Source of the DNA: Roseofilum reptotaenium CS-1145
GTDB lineage: Bacteria > Cyanobacteriota > Cyanobacteriia > Cyanobacteriales > Desertifilaceae
Assembly (NCBI RefSeq): GCF_028330985.1
Contig: NZ_JAQMUE010000103.1
Coordinates: forward strand, 30,869 to 94,868
Length of the DNA stretch: 64,000 nucleotides
Direction: 5' to 3'
Shown: in pieces, positions 55,300-63,617 of the stretch
Layout: every line of letters begins with the position of its first letter
Numbering within the stretch: the stretch's first letter is position 1
Notes under the pieces: generated by a model
Database searches by the model: none
The model's input: the letters and a program-made list of their open reading frames with translations, nothing else
What the model was told of the DNA's origin: nothing
Translations under genes and position numbers: made by a program

Positions 55300-58014
55300 T
55301 CAGTCTAAATACTGTTGCAAAAACTCCTCAATTTCTTCTATTTTAAACTCTTCGGCAAGTGCGAGGATAGGAACAGCAAACTCTTGATAGCGGCTATCCC
55401 ACGTTCCAATTTTATGGCAGATTTCATTGGTATCTGCCCGGTGAACAATCATCAGCAAGTCTTTGAGGTCTTCGACTGGGGGAACAAGCATATCATCCTC
55501 TTGTGTTCTTTCTTCATTTTCATCTGATTGAGTTTCTTCTCTTTCTTCATAAAGCCATTGTAAATCCAGACACTCCGAAACTATGGCAAAGAGAGTATTA
55601 GCATCAACGGGTTTGGCTAAGAAGCGATCTCCACCCCCATCAAGGGCGTTCTGTTGATCCACTTGGGCTACGGATGCAGAGGAGACCACAATCTGATAAT
55701 GGTGCAAGTCCTCAGCAGCACGAATGTGTTTAATCAACTCAAAACCATCCATCACAGGCATGGCGAGGTCAGTAATTACTAAATCTGGCTGTTTTTCCCG
55801 CAGGAGTTTTAATCCTTCTTCTCCGTTTTCTGCTTCAATGGTCTCAAAACCTAGGGGTTCAAGGAGGTTGGAGACTACGGCTCGATTCTCCCAACGGTCA
55901 TCGATAATCAAGATGCTACGGGTTTCTCCTTCATAGCCGATAATGCGATTACGCCAGTGATACCTAGCATTATCGCTGCCTTCAATCCCTTGATGTTGTT
56001 GTACCCAATTATCGACTACAGGAAGTTCAAGGATGAAGGAAAACTCACTCCCTTCACCTAGTTCACTTTTGACCTCGATTTCTCCCCCCATGAGATGGAC
56101 AATGCGTTGAGAGATAGGCAGTCCCAGTCCAGTTCCTTCTCCTTGTTTTTGGGCATCGCCAACGTGCTCAAAGGCTTCAAACAGTTTTGCCATATCTTCT
56201 GGGGCAATCCCGACTCCTGTATCGATTACTTTAAAGATCAGAGTGGCTTGGGTTTCGGATAAATCGACAACATCTACAGAGAGCGTCACCGAACCGCGAT
56301 CGGTAAATTTAATGCTGTTACTGAGCAGATTGAGCAAGATTTGTCGCAGTCGCTTGTCGTCAATAGACACGCCTTCTGGGAGAGGGGAATTCGTTTGATA
56401 GATAAAATCAATCCCTTTGACTTCAGCACGGACTTGGCATATCTCCACCACACTCTGCAAAAAGGAGGGGAGATGAACAGGCTTGGGGACTAGCTCCAGT
56501 TTGCGAGCTTCAATTTTAGAGAGATCTAAAATATCATTAATAAGACTCAGTAAGTGAGTCCCAGATTGGTGAATAATATGAATTCCATCTCTTTGTTTTT
56601 GCGTCGGAAGTTCGGTGTAGGACAAAATTTGAGCATAGCCAAGAATGCCATTGAGAGGAGTGCGAAGTTCGTGGCTGATGTTGGCCAGGAATTCGCTCTT
56701 GGCGTGATTGGCTGAATCGGCTTCGTCTTTGGCCACCTGCAATTCTACCGTACGCTGTCGCACTTGTTGTTCGAGAGTATCAATGGAACAACGCAATTGT
56801 GCAGTCATAGTATTGAACGTGCGAGCTAATTCGCCAATTTCATTGCGGGAGGTGATATCTGCACAAGCACTTAAATTTCCATCGGCAATTTGTCGAGAGA
56901 TCGCCGTCAATCGTCGAATGGGAGACGTAATTACATTGGCCATACCAAATCCCACGCCAAGAGCAGCAAGAGTTGTCCCTAAAGCGAAGAGACGATTATT
57001 TCGGGTTTGAATGTTTATCGGTTGGAGTAAAACGGATTTTGGACGCAAATAAGCAACCTTCCAAGATTGGATTTGGCTCAGTGCGATCGCTCCGGCATAT
57101 TCTATGTTCTTTTCTTGGGAAAGAATGGTCGTGAAGTAGGGGCGATCGGGGTTAAAATTAGCAGCAAATTCGTCAAATTGTGTCAGTTGAGTTGCGAGAT
57201 CTGTAGGTAGGGATGGGGGAAAGCGATACATTGCTTGTAGCTCCTGAATCGTTTCCCATTCAGGAGGGGCGAGAAATTGAAAGCGCAGTTCTTCAGGCAA
57301 GCCACCATCATCGCGATAGCCTTGGGCCAAGCGCAAATTGTGATCGTCGAGTAGAATTGGAAAAGACAAAGAACCGGCTAAATTCTCATGTTCTAGTATG
57401 AGGAATTGGAGTCTAGTGGCACTATACTGACTGCGTAGGACACCAATCACTTCTCCCGTTTGGCGATCGCGGACTGAATGGCTGAAATATAGGTAAGGCT
57501 GACCATCCAATTGAGAAAACTCTACGTTGGAAACAAAAGGTTCTCCTGTTTCTAAGGCAACTTGGAAATAGTCGCGATTGGACTCGTCTTGTCCGACTTG
57601 AGGAGAGTAGGTATCGAGGAGATTCTGCCCATTGATATCAAGGAGAGCCACAGAGATCAAAAACACTTTATCTTTTGCCATTAAGGTGTTTAATATATTG
57701 AGTGCTTGCTTTTTCAGGGCGGGAGAAGCACTCGAGCTAGTTTTTAGATAATTCACAAAGGTTTCTTGTTGCGTTGCTATAACAAGAGATGTGAGGTTAA
57801 TCTTAACAAACGCATCCAGGGATTTTGCAGTTTGAGAAGCGGCTGCATCAAGAGATTGATTAGCCGATTGAATCAAGGCACTCCGAGTGACTCGATAATT
57901 CCACCAAGCAAAACCCGTGAGAGGAATCAGAGTGATAAGGCAAAATACGCCTAACAGTTGATGGCGCAAGCTGTAATCATTAAGAGAGTGAAAACTCCGA
58001 AAGATAGCTTTCAT
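55300..58014 (-). CDS. dCACHE-HAMP hybrid histidine kinase (copy B)
   Basis: The product is 904 aa with the same order as copy A: membrane helix, dCACHE (about 40-340), helix, HAMP, coiled coil, HisKA with H448, HATPase (DTGVGIA, GTGLGLP), a linker with one DNARYHWR unit, receiver ([12 protein letters not shown]) and helical tail. Near-identical stretches with copy A point to a fairly recent duplication, while the sensor and tail have diverged. It begins 5 bases after the stop of the SBP fragment and is followed by the receiver gene. Confidence 0.92.
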   Translation of the reverse strand: MKAIFRSFHSLNDYSLRHQLLGVFCLITLIPLTGFAWWNYRVTRSALIQSANQSLDAAASQTAKSLDAFVKINLTSLVIATQQETFVNYLKTSSSASPALKKQALNILNTLMAKDKVFLISVALLDINGQNLLDTYSPQVGQDESNRDYFQVALETGEPFVSNVEFSQLDGQPYLYFSHSVRDRQTGEVIGVLRSQYSATRLQFLILEHENLAGSLSFPILLDDHNLRLAQGYRDDGGLPEELRFQFLAPPEWETIQELQAMYRFPPSLPTDLATQLTQFDEFAANFNPDRPYFTTILSQEKNIEYAGAIALSQIQSWKVAYLRPKSVLLQPINIQTRNNRLFALGTTLAALGVGFGMANVITSPIRRLTAISRQIADGNLSACADITSRNEIGELARTFNTMTAQLRCSIDTLEQQVRQRTVELQVAKDEADSANHAKSEFLANISHELRTPLNGILGYAQILSYTELPTQKQRDGIHIIHQSGTHLLSLINDILDLSKIEARKLELVPKPVHLPSFLQSVVEICQVRAEVKGIDFIYQTNSPLPEGVSIDDKRLRQILLNLLSNSIKFTDRGSVTLSVDVVDLSETQATLIFKVIDTGVGIAPEDMAKLFEAFEHVGDAQKQGEGTGLGLPISQRIVHLMGGEIEVKSELGEGSEFSFILELPVVDNWVQQHQGIEGSDNARYHWRNRIIGYEGETRSILIIDDRWENRAVVSNLLEPLGFETIEAENGEEGLKLLREKQPDLVITDLAMPVMDGFELIKHIRAAEDLHHYQIVVSSASVAQVDQQNALDGGGDRFLAKPVDANTLFAIVSECLDLQWLYEEREETQSDENEERTQEDDMLVPPVEDLKDLLMIVHRADTNEICHKIGTWDSRYQEFAVPILALAEEFKIEEIEEFLQQYLD

Positions 58015-58018
58015 GGTT

Positions 58019-58554
58019 TTAGGTGAGTGAAAGGGTTTGCGTGGCTCGGGCAGCAGCTCGTGCCATATTGTCTAAAGTGGTTTGAATGCTCTGTTGGTTA
58101 GTTATTAATCTTCCCAGTTCTATGGGAAAGCGATTGAAACCCAAATCGATCCAATTGGGAAGGTGAGGTTCCGTTCCCATAGGATTTTCAATGGCATCCA
58201 GGGTAACATCAAAATAATTGGCCACTCGGAGATTGGCTCTCAATCCAAGTTGCAATCGAGGGTCGCTGTAGGTGCTGCGGCGAACGCTGTTGGTTTGACT
58301 CAAAATTGCTATGCGGATAATGATATCAGAACTGGTGAGCCATTGCAAAAATACCCATGCTGCATCTTGATTTTTGCTATAACGAGAGAGTGCTAAACTG
58401 CTCCCTCCTTGATGACTAATACCCGGAACTTCGCCAAAGCCGCATTCGCTGGCAGGACGCAGGGTAACTTCTTGGGGACAAGGAGCCACTGCTACTCTTC
58501 CCGATATTGGGGAGCCAGATGAGCTTTCAAACCACGGAAACCATTCTCCCCAAC
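58019..58554 (-). pseudogene. 3' fragment of a duplicated solute-binding protein gene
   Basis: The frame corresponds to the last 180 or so residues of the 484-aa SBP at 53 kb (from WGEWFPWFESSSG to the end), with substitutions. The 5' two thirds are missing: similarity stops abruptly at about 58554, where the sequence switches to an esterase-like gene. The frame from 58489 (MAPCPQEVTL) is open, but the fragment lacks a signal peptide and the N-lobe. Confidence 0.85.
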
Positions 58555-58893
58555 GGGAAAAGTACCGCGTTTTTCATTGCCAACAGTGATGCGATCGTTG
58601 GGGCCGCGATCAGCGATCGCATAAAATATATTATCTGGATCATTCAGTGAATGATCTAATCCTGAAAAGAGTCCGCCGATGCGAATACCACGATCATCTT
58701 GCACTTGATTGGCAATGGCGTTATTTTGTACCGTTTTTAAGCTGATGGGAGGTAAACGGAATATCTCCCCAAGTACCACTGTCCGCTGTGCAATCCAATT
58801 TCCCATACTCGGTTGATGCTTCAGAACTGTAATCCCAGCAACAAGGACGCTACGCATCAAACCACTCAAGACTAATCGGTGAACTCTCTTCAT
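58492..58893 (-). pseudogene. 5' fragment of a phytase-type esterase-like gene fused to the SBP fragment
   Basis: The first 112 codons encode a signal-like segment and GGLFSGLDHSLNDPDNIFY followed by AIADRGPNDRI, typical of esterase-like proteins of the phytase family. After FPV (about 58555) the frame runs into SBP DNA in another phase and ends as ENGFRGLKAHLAPQYREE. This is a deletion scar, not a natural fusion. Confidence 0.7.
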
Positions 58894-59205
58894 AACCCTT
58901 ATCTGCGATCATCTAACGAAAAAACAGCATTATTATTTCCGATCGAGTTTAAGGCAGCCTTAAGATATCATTGATAAATTGAGTGTTAAGACTAAAAAAA
59001 TAGCAGAAACTACTGTATCTTGATCTAGAACCAATATCTTGATCTAGAACCAATATGACAATCCAAAGACGTTACAAATAGAGAGTGGAGAAATATTAGA
59101 ACGGGTGATTAACAAACTGGCCCAACAGAGTAAACTAGAACCCTTTGCTCCAGTCGTTATCAATATTTTACGAAATTTGGTACAAGGAAAGAGACTAGAG
59201 TAATT
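58894..59205. other. 312-bp spacer with a tandem repeat and a gene remnant
   Basis: It holds a 19-bp direct repeat (59016-59053) and a 51-codon open frame at 59048-59203 with no start (ESGEILERVINKLAQQS... ending in GKRLE) that looks like the tail of a lost gene. I do not recognise that protein. Confidence 0.4.
59016..59053. repeat. 19-bp tandem duplication
   Basis: TATCTTGATCTAGAACCAA occurs twice in a row, at 59016-59034 and 59035-59053, with no mismatch. Confidence 0.85.
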
Positions 59206-59208
59206 TTG

Positions 59209-60351
59209 ATGAACCTCAATGATATGGTCGATGTTCCCAAACCCAATCAGCCAGAACAGCTCTCCTCAGAGGAAATGCTTCAGGATAAGCTCAAAAATAG
59301 CTTATCTTATATTGGTTTAGTAGCGATCGCCTCTCTTACCGCCGTCGTGTTAAGCCAGCTCCATATTCCTGTATCCTGGCTTGTTGGACCCATGATTTTT
59401 GGTCTCATATATGCCCTTTTTAAAGGAGAAGCACAACCGCTCCCCCCGATTTTCTCCATTATCGGTCAAGGGATTATTGCCCTGACGACGGCCACCCGTT
59501 TCTCCTTTGATACCCTGGTTTTAGCTAAAGAATATGCCCTGCCTCTGCTCGGCTGTATAACTATTACAGGGATATTGAGTGTATTGAATGGTTATCTTCT
59601 CAGTCGTTGGGCTGGAATAGACAAAGCAACAGGTTTTTTAGGATGCATTCCGGGAGCAGGGCCAACGTTAGTTGCCCTCAGTGAAGATTTAGGCGGAGAT
59701 GCGATCGCCGTTGCCTTTCTGCAATACCTGCGCATTCTCATGGTATCTGTGATTGTACCATCCCTTGTCACATTCTCGTCTGGCGAAACGATCAGTCAAC
59801 CCGTGATTCTGCCGGAGATATCTACCTCATCAGCAACCCTTCCCCCGATTCTCAACCTTGGTATTTTAGCCGTCTGTGGTGTTTTCGGTCTCTTCATAGG
59901 AAGGGGGATAAAATTGCCGGCCGCCGTCTTTCTTGGCCCCTTTTTCCTGGGCTTAATGACCTTCTGGATACTTCCCTATCCCCTCCATGTTCCCGATCCC
60001 ATTTTTGCTGCCAGTTTGTTGCTCTTTGGATTATCCATCGGCCTCAAATTTGATCGCCAAGTTGCCCAAACTTTGGTGAAATCAGTCGTCATTCAATTGG
60101 GTTTAGTGATGATCTTAATTGCCGTTTGTTTAGGCATTGGCTATGAATTTCATCAATTGACCCATATCGACACCTTAACCGCTATTTTAGGCACAACCCC
60201 AGGAGGTATTAGTGCAATAACCGCCACGGTAATCGAAATTGGCGGCAATGTGGGCTTAGTGGTGGCGATGCAAATGACCCGCATGTTCCTGGTTTTATTA
60301 TTGAGTCCTTGGTTAGCGGCCTCTTTATTGTCTGCTAAACCAGGGGTTTAA
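59209..60351 (+). CDS. AbrB-family (duplicated domain) membrane protein
   Basis: The product is about 380 aa from ATG 59209, with some ten transmembrane helices in two homologous halves. Motifs include PVSWLVGPMIFGLIY, FLGCIPGAGPTLVALSEDLG and GTTPGGISAITATVIEIGG, typical of the membrane AbrB family (also called ammonia monooxygenase-like), often mis-named as a transcription factor. The substrate is unknown. It is not related to the DNA-binding AbrB/SpoVT fold. Confidence 0.8.
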   Translation: MNLNDMVDVPKPNQPEQLSSEEMLQDKLKNSLSYIGLVAIASLTAVVLSQLHIPVSWLVGPMIFGLIYALFKGEAQPLPPIFSIIGQGIIALTTATRFSFDTLVLAKEYALPLLGCITITGILSVLNGYLLSRWAGIDKATGFLGCIPGAGPTLVALSEDLGGDAIAVAFLQYLRILMVSVIVPSLVTFSSGETISQPVILPEISTSSATLPPILNLGILAVCGVFGLFIGRGIKLPAAVFLGPFFLGLMTFWILPYPLHVPDPIFAASLLLFGLSIGLKFDRQVAQTLVKSVVIQLGLVMILIAVCLGIGYEFHQLTHIDTLTAILGTTPGGISAITATVIEIGGNVGLVVAMQMTRMFLVLLLSPWLAASLLSAKPGV

Positions 60352-60400
60352 CCGCTGATGATCGGCTATGATTGTCTAAAAATCGTGAGGAGTAGTACAC

Positions 60401-60916
60401 ATGCTAACTCGACTCAAAACTCTCATTTCCCTTGGTCTACTGGCTTCCCTTGGGGTATTTACCCTAGCATCTAAAGCGAATGCCCAGTTTAATGCCGATC
60501 CGAATCCGGTACTACCCGATCAAGCCGTGGTCTACCAATCGATTCCCGAACTCTTTGATGCAGCTTACTATAGCAATGGTGGAGACTACTTTTATCAGCG
60601 ATCGTTGACTGGTCAAGTCCAAAACTTTTTAGGCCTACCTCGATTCTCCGAGCATAATACTCGCCGGAGTGCCCAACTGGTTCATATCCTCTACAAAAAT
60701 ATTACCCAAGTGCAAAATACCAGCACGCCTATTGTTCGCACTCAAGATTTATATAACCCCTTCGATCAAAACTTAGTGGTTTCTCCCAGTGTGTCCACCG
60801 AACCCGATCCGATCCCTCCTGCTCCCACTCCCTTTGTGCCCTTTTCTCCTCCTCCTCCGGTAGCTCCCTTACCTCCAGCACCACTGCCTCGTGCGCCTGA
60901 ACCTCAGCTTTTCTAA
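60401..60916 (+). CDS. secreted protein with proline-rich C-terminus
   Basis: I do not recognise this protein (171 aa). It has a clear signal peptide (about 1-28, ANAQ cleavage), a central globular part (about 35-120) and a proline-rich tail (PPPPVAPLPPAPLPRAP), suggesting periplasmic or cell-wall location. It starts 49 bases after the AbrB gene and ends before the tRNA terminator. Confidence 0.6.
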   Translation: MLTRLKTLISLGLLASLGVFTLASKANAQFNADPNPVLPDQAVVYQSIPELFDAAYYSNGGDYFYQRSLTGQVQNFLGLPRFSEHNTRRSAQLVHILYKNITQVQNTSTPIVRTQDLYNPFDQNLVVSPSVSTEPDPIPPAPTPFVPFSPPPPVAPLPPAPLPRAPEPQLF

Positions 60917-60964
60917 CTCCAAAGGTGCAGCTATTCTCTAGGAGATCGATGATTGCTCAACAAA

Positions 60965-61006
60965 GAAACCCGACCTTCACTCACCAAGAGTTTAGAGTCG
61001 GGTTTC
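60965..61006 (-). terminator. hairpin downstream of the tRNA
   Basis: GAAACCCGAC (60965-60974) pairs perfectly with GTCGGGTTTC (60997-61006). On the minus strand the stem is followed by TTTCTTTG, so it can terminate the tRNA transcript. It may also serve the plus-strand gene. Confidence 0.6.
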
Positions 61007-61008
61007 AC

Positions 61009-61081
61009 TGCGCCCTACTGGAATCGAACCAGTCTGAAGGCGAATTATGAGTTCGCTGCCTCCCCAATCGGCCAAGGGCGC
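61009..61081 (-). tRNA. tRNA with CAU anticodon (tRNA-Met or Ile2)
   Basis: A full cloverleaf can be drawn on the minus strand: acceptor GCGCCCT/AGGGCGC, D arm GCC...GGC, anticodon arm GCGAA-CTCATAA-TTCGC with anticodon CAU, and T arm ACTGG-TTCGATT-CCAGT, ending in discriminator A. No encoded CCA. CAU serves elongator Met, initiator Met or lysidine-modified Ile2; the acceptor pair G-C argues against an initiator. Confidence 0.88.
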
Positions 61082-61319
61082 TAGAGATTGATAGACTCTG
61101 AGTAAACTTAGGGAGTGAACGAAAATTTCTCTGTCAATCTCAATCTTATTTATCTTAGCACAAGGTGGGAGGGAGGAGGCAAACCCCCCTGTGTCCCCCC
61201 TTGGGGGGAAGGCAATAGAGAATATCCGTGTCACTTTGCCCAAGTTAGCTTAGACTAATCGGATGATTGGTATCTTGACCGAAGAGAACAAACATAGAGA
61301 ACAACGTAGGTAGAGAAAG

Positions 61320-62006
61320 ATGAGATTAAATTCCACAGTTGCGCTGACGCTAATTTTACTGTCGATGATGTTTGGTGCGGGGATTATTAGTGCGGCACTA
61401 GGGTTTAATATTGGTCGAGAAGCGCTCAAGGGGATTACTCAACCGGACTCTAGCCCCACTAGCACGATGGTGAATCGTCAACCGGGAACGACGGGTAAAA
61501 CTTCAGTGCCGATTTTGGAGGAAGAGGAGATCTTAAAACGGGTGGACACTTATATTGAGGGTGAAGGGGCGAATGAGTCACAAGATCAGAGTTTCCAACC
61601 CACTCCAGACTCTTCTCAGCAGGCGATCGCCGAACCTAAGGAACCGACTCTCAGTTTACCCGGTTTTCCGATCGCCACTCAAGATCGAGGCGTTACCCTA
61701 GAAATCTCGGCTGCCTATCAACAACAGGATAATTTAGAACTGGATGTGAAAATTCGCAATGATAGTCCCCAGATGGTGCGCTTTCTTTATAGTCTCTTGA
61801 ATATTACAGACAATCGGGGGCGCTCTTTAACTGCAACAACCTCGGGTTTACCCTCCCAAGTTCCCCCCAATCAGGAAGAGTTTTCCGGTAAAGTGAGTGT
61901 ACCGGTGGCTCTGTTGGCAGATGCTCAACACTTGTCTATGAAGCTCACCGATTATCCCGATGAAGAGTTAAATCTTCAAGTTTCTGGTATTCCAGTTGTT
62001 CGCTAA
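61320..62006 (+). CDS. membrane-anchored hypothetical protein
   Basis: The product is 228 aa. An N-terminal helix (about 7-30) is a membrane anchor, followed by a low-complexity linker (about 40-115) and a C-terminal beta-sandwich-like domain (GVTLEISAAYQQQDNLELDVKI...VRFLYSLLNITD). I do not recognise the family. Its stop codon abuts the ATG of the CorC-like gene, so the two are cotranscribed and perhaps translationally coupled. Confidence 0.65.
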   Translation: MRLNSTVALTLILLSMMFGAGIISAALGFNIGREALKGITQPDSSPTSTMVNRQPGTTGKTSVPILEEEEILKRVDTYIEGEGANESQDQSFQPTPDSSQQAIAEPKEPTLSLPGFPIATQDRGVTLEISAAYQQQDNLELDVKIRNDSPQMVRFLYSLLNITDNRGRSLTATTSGLPSQVPPNQEEFSGKVSVPVALLADAQHLSMKLTDYPDEELNLQVSGIPVVR

Positions 62007-63422
62007 ATGGACACAGAGATTCCGTTAACTCCATTTATGGGAATACCCTTTCATCTGGCTGCATTAACCTTTGCCGATGGTTCCATTCGACTCTTATCCG
62101 TTTTCTTATTAATTGCGATTAATGCCTTTTTTGTAACGGCTGAGTTTTCCATTGTCTCCGTGAGGCGATCGCGGATTCAACAATTGGTTTCTACTGGTGA
62201 TGTACCTGCCCAAACGGTACAAAAGTTACACACTAATCTAGAGCGTCTCCTCTCAACCACCCAATTGGGTATTACCCTATCCAGTTTAGCTCTAGGGTGG
62301 ATAGGGGAAAATACGATGGCAACAATTTTGCAAGAGGCGCTCTCGAATTCTCCCCTTTCTCCATCTCTCCGACAAAGCTTAACCCATTCCCTCTCTATTC
62401 CCCTAGCGTTTATTATCATTGCTTACTTGCAGATCGTGTTAGGGGAATTATGCCCGAAATCCGTTGCCCTATTATATTCAGAGCAATTGGCTAGGGTTTT
62501 AGGCCCACCCAGTTGGGCGATCGCCCGCTTTTTTAATCCCTTTGTTTGCATACTTAATCGCTCTACCCGGTTTCTCTTGGGTTTGGTGGGGGTTCGCTAC
62601 TCTGCCCAAACCTGGCACACCCGTGTCACCCCAGAAGAGCTACAACTCATTATCAGTACGTCTACTGAGTCCATTGGTTTACACGCTTCTGAGCGGGAAC
62701 TGCTCAATAATGTCTTTGAATTTGGGGAAGTAGTGGCTGAAAATGTAATGATTCCCCGCACCAGCATTGAGAGTATTTCCTATGATGCCATGTTTCAAGA
62801 TTTGCTTGATGAAGTGGCAAAAACAGGGCATTCTCGCTATCCGGTAATGGCGGATTCCCTAGATGATATTCGGGGGATTGTTAACTTTAAACAATTAGCG
62901 GGCCCTTTAGCAAAGGGAGATTTATCCCCAGAAACGGCGATTCAAGTCTGGGTACGTCCAGCACGATTTGTGCAAGAAAATACTCCAGTGTTGGAATTAT
63001 TGCGATTGATGCAGCGATCGCACCAAGCGATGGTCATTGTTGTTGATGAGTTTGGCGGAACAGCGGGATTAATTACCATTCAGGATATCGTAGCCGAAAT
63101 TATCGGCGATACGGAAGAACCAGATAATGGTCAAGAATCTCTCATCCAACAGCTCGATGAACAAACCTATCTGGTGCAAGCGCAATTAGATATTGAAGAA
63201 GCCAACGATATGCTCAACTTGGATTTACCCCTTGACGATGATTATCAAACTTTGGGGGGATTTGTGATTACCCAACTACAAAAAATCCCGAATGTGGGAG
63301 AAGTCCTCAATTATGAGACTCTAGAGTTTACCGTCATTAAAGCGGAAGGGCCGCGCTTAGACCAAATTCGCATCCGTCGTGATGAGCAGTTGCTTAACCC
63401 TCCTTCCCCCTTAGAAGAATAA
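62007..63422 (+). CDS. DUF21/CBS/CorC-type membrane protein (hemolysin family)
   Basis: The product is 471 aa: DUF21/CNNM transmembrane domain (about 25-215; NAFFVTAEFSIVSVRRSR, LGITLSSLALGWIGE, LGELCPKSVAL), two CBS domains (about 230-365; VMIPRTSIESI, VVDEFGGTAGLIT) and a C-terminal CorC/HlyC domain (about 380-465; DDYQTLGGFV). Family members are implicated in magnesium or cobalt efflux or membrane homeostasis. The CBS pair probably binds an adenine nucleotide. The start directly follows the upstream stop codon. Confidence 0.9.
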   Translation: MDTEIPLTPFMGIPFHLAALTFADGSIRLLSVFLLIAINAFFVTAEFSIVSVRRSRIQQLVSTGDVPAQTVQKLHTNLERLLSTTQLGITLSSLALGWIGENTMATILQEALSNSPLSPSLRQSLTHSLSIPLAFIIIAYLQIVLGELCPKSVALLYSEQLARVLGPPSWAIARFFNPFVCILNRSTRFLLGLVGVRYSAQTWHTRVTPEELQLIISTSTESIGLHASERELLNNVFEFGEVVAENVMIPRTSIESISYDAMFQDLLDEVAKTGHSRYPVMADSLDDIRGIVNFKQLAGPLAKGDLSPETAIQVWVRPARFVQENTPVLELLRLMQRSHQAMVIVVDEFGGTAGLITIQDIVAEIIGDTEEPDNGQESLIQQLDEQTYLVQAQLDIEEANDMLNLDLPLDDDYQTLGGFVITQLQKIPNVGEVLNYETLEFTVIKAEGPRLDQIRIRRDEQLLNPPSPLEE

Positions 63423-63492
63423 AAGAGGAATTTCAGGCCTGCTGAACAGCAAGACAGGGGCGATCGCCCTATCGAACAATCGAGAACTTAAA

Positions 63493-63516
63493 GCGGGACT
63501 GACGGGTCTCGAACCC
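63493..63516 (-). other. tRNA-3'-end-like sequence, possible attachment site
   Basis: On the minus strand this reads GGGTTCGAGACCCGTCAGTC then CCGC, like the T arm and 3' acceptor of a tRNA, but I find no matching 5' acceptor or anticodon arm upstream. It may be an att core left by an element that integrated into a tRNA gene. The possible integrase gene follows within about 100 bases. Confidence 0.4.
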
Positions 63517-63617
63517 AAGTCCTAATCAGCAACTCACCTCATCCGAGTGGCTGTAACTCTTGTCCAACATACATTCAACACACTGAACCTTGAAAATGTG
63601 TTGAAAATGTGTTGAAT

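Noticed and set aside
59209..60351. AbrB transcription regulator
   Set aside because: The protein is an about ten-helix membrane protein of the membrane AbrB family and has no DNA-binding domain.
63493..63575. complete tRNA gene on the minus strand
   Set aside because: The T arm and acceptor 3' strand look right, but the T stem is only partly paired with this left side and no matching 5' acceptor or anticodon arm is present.
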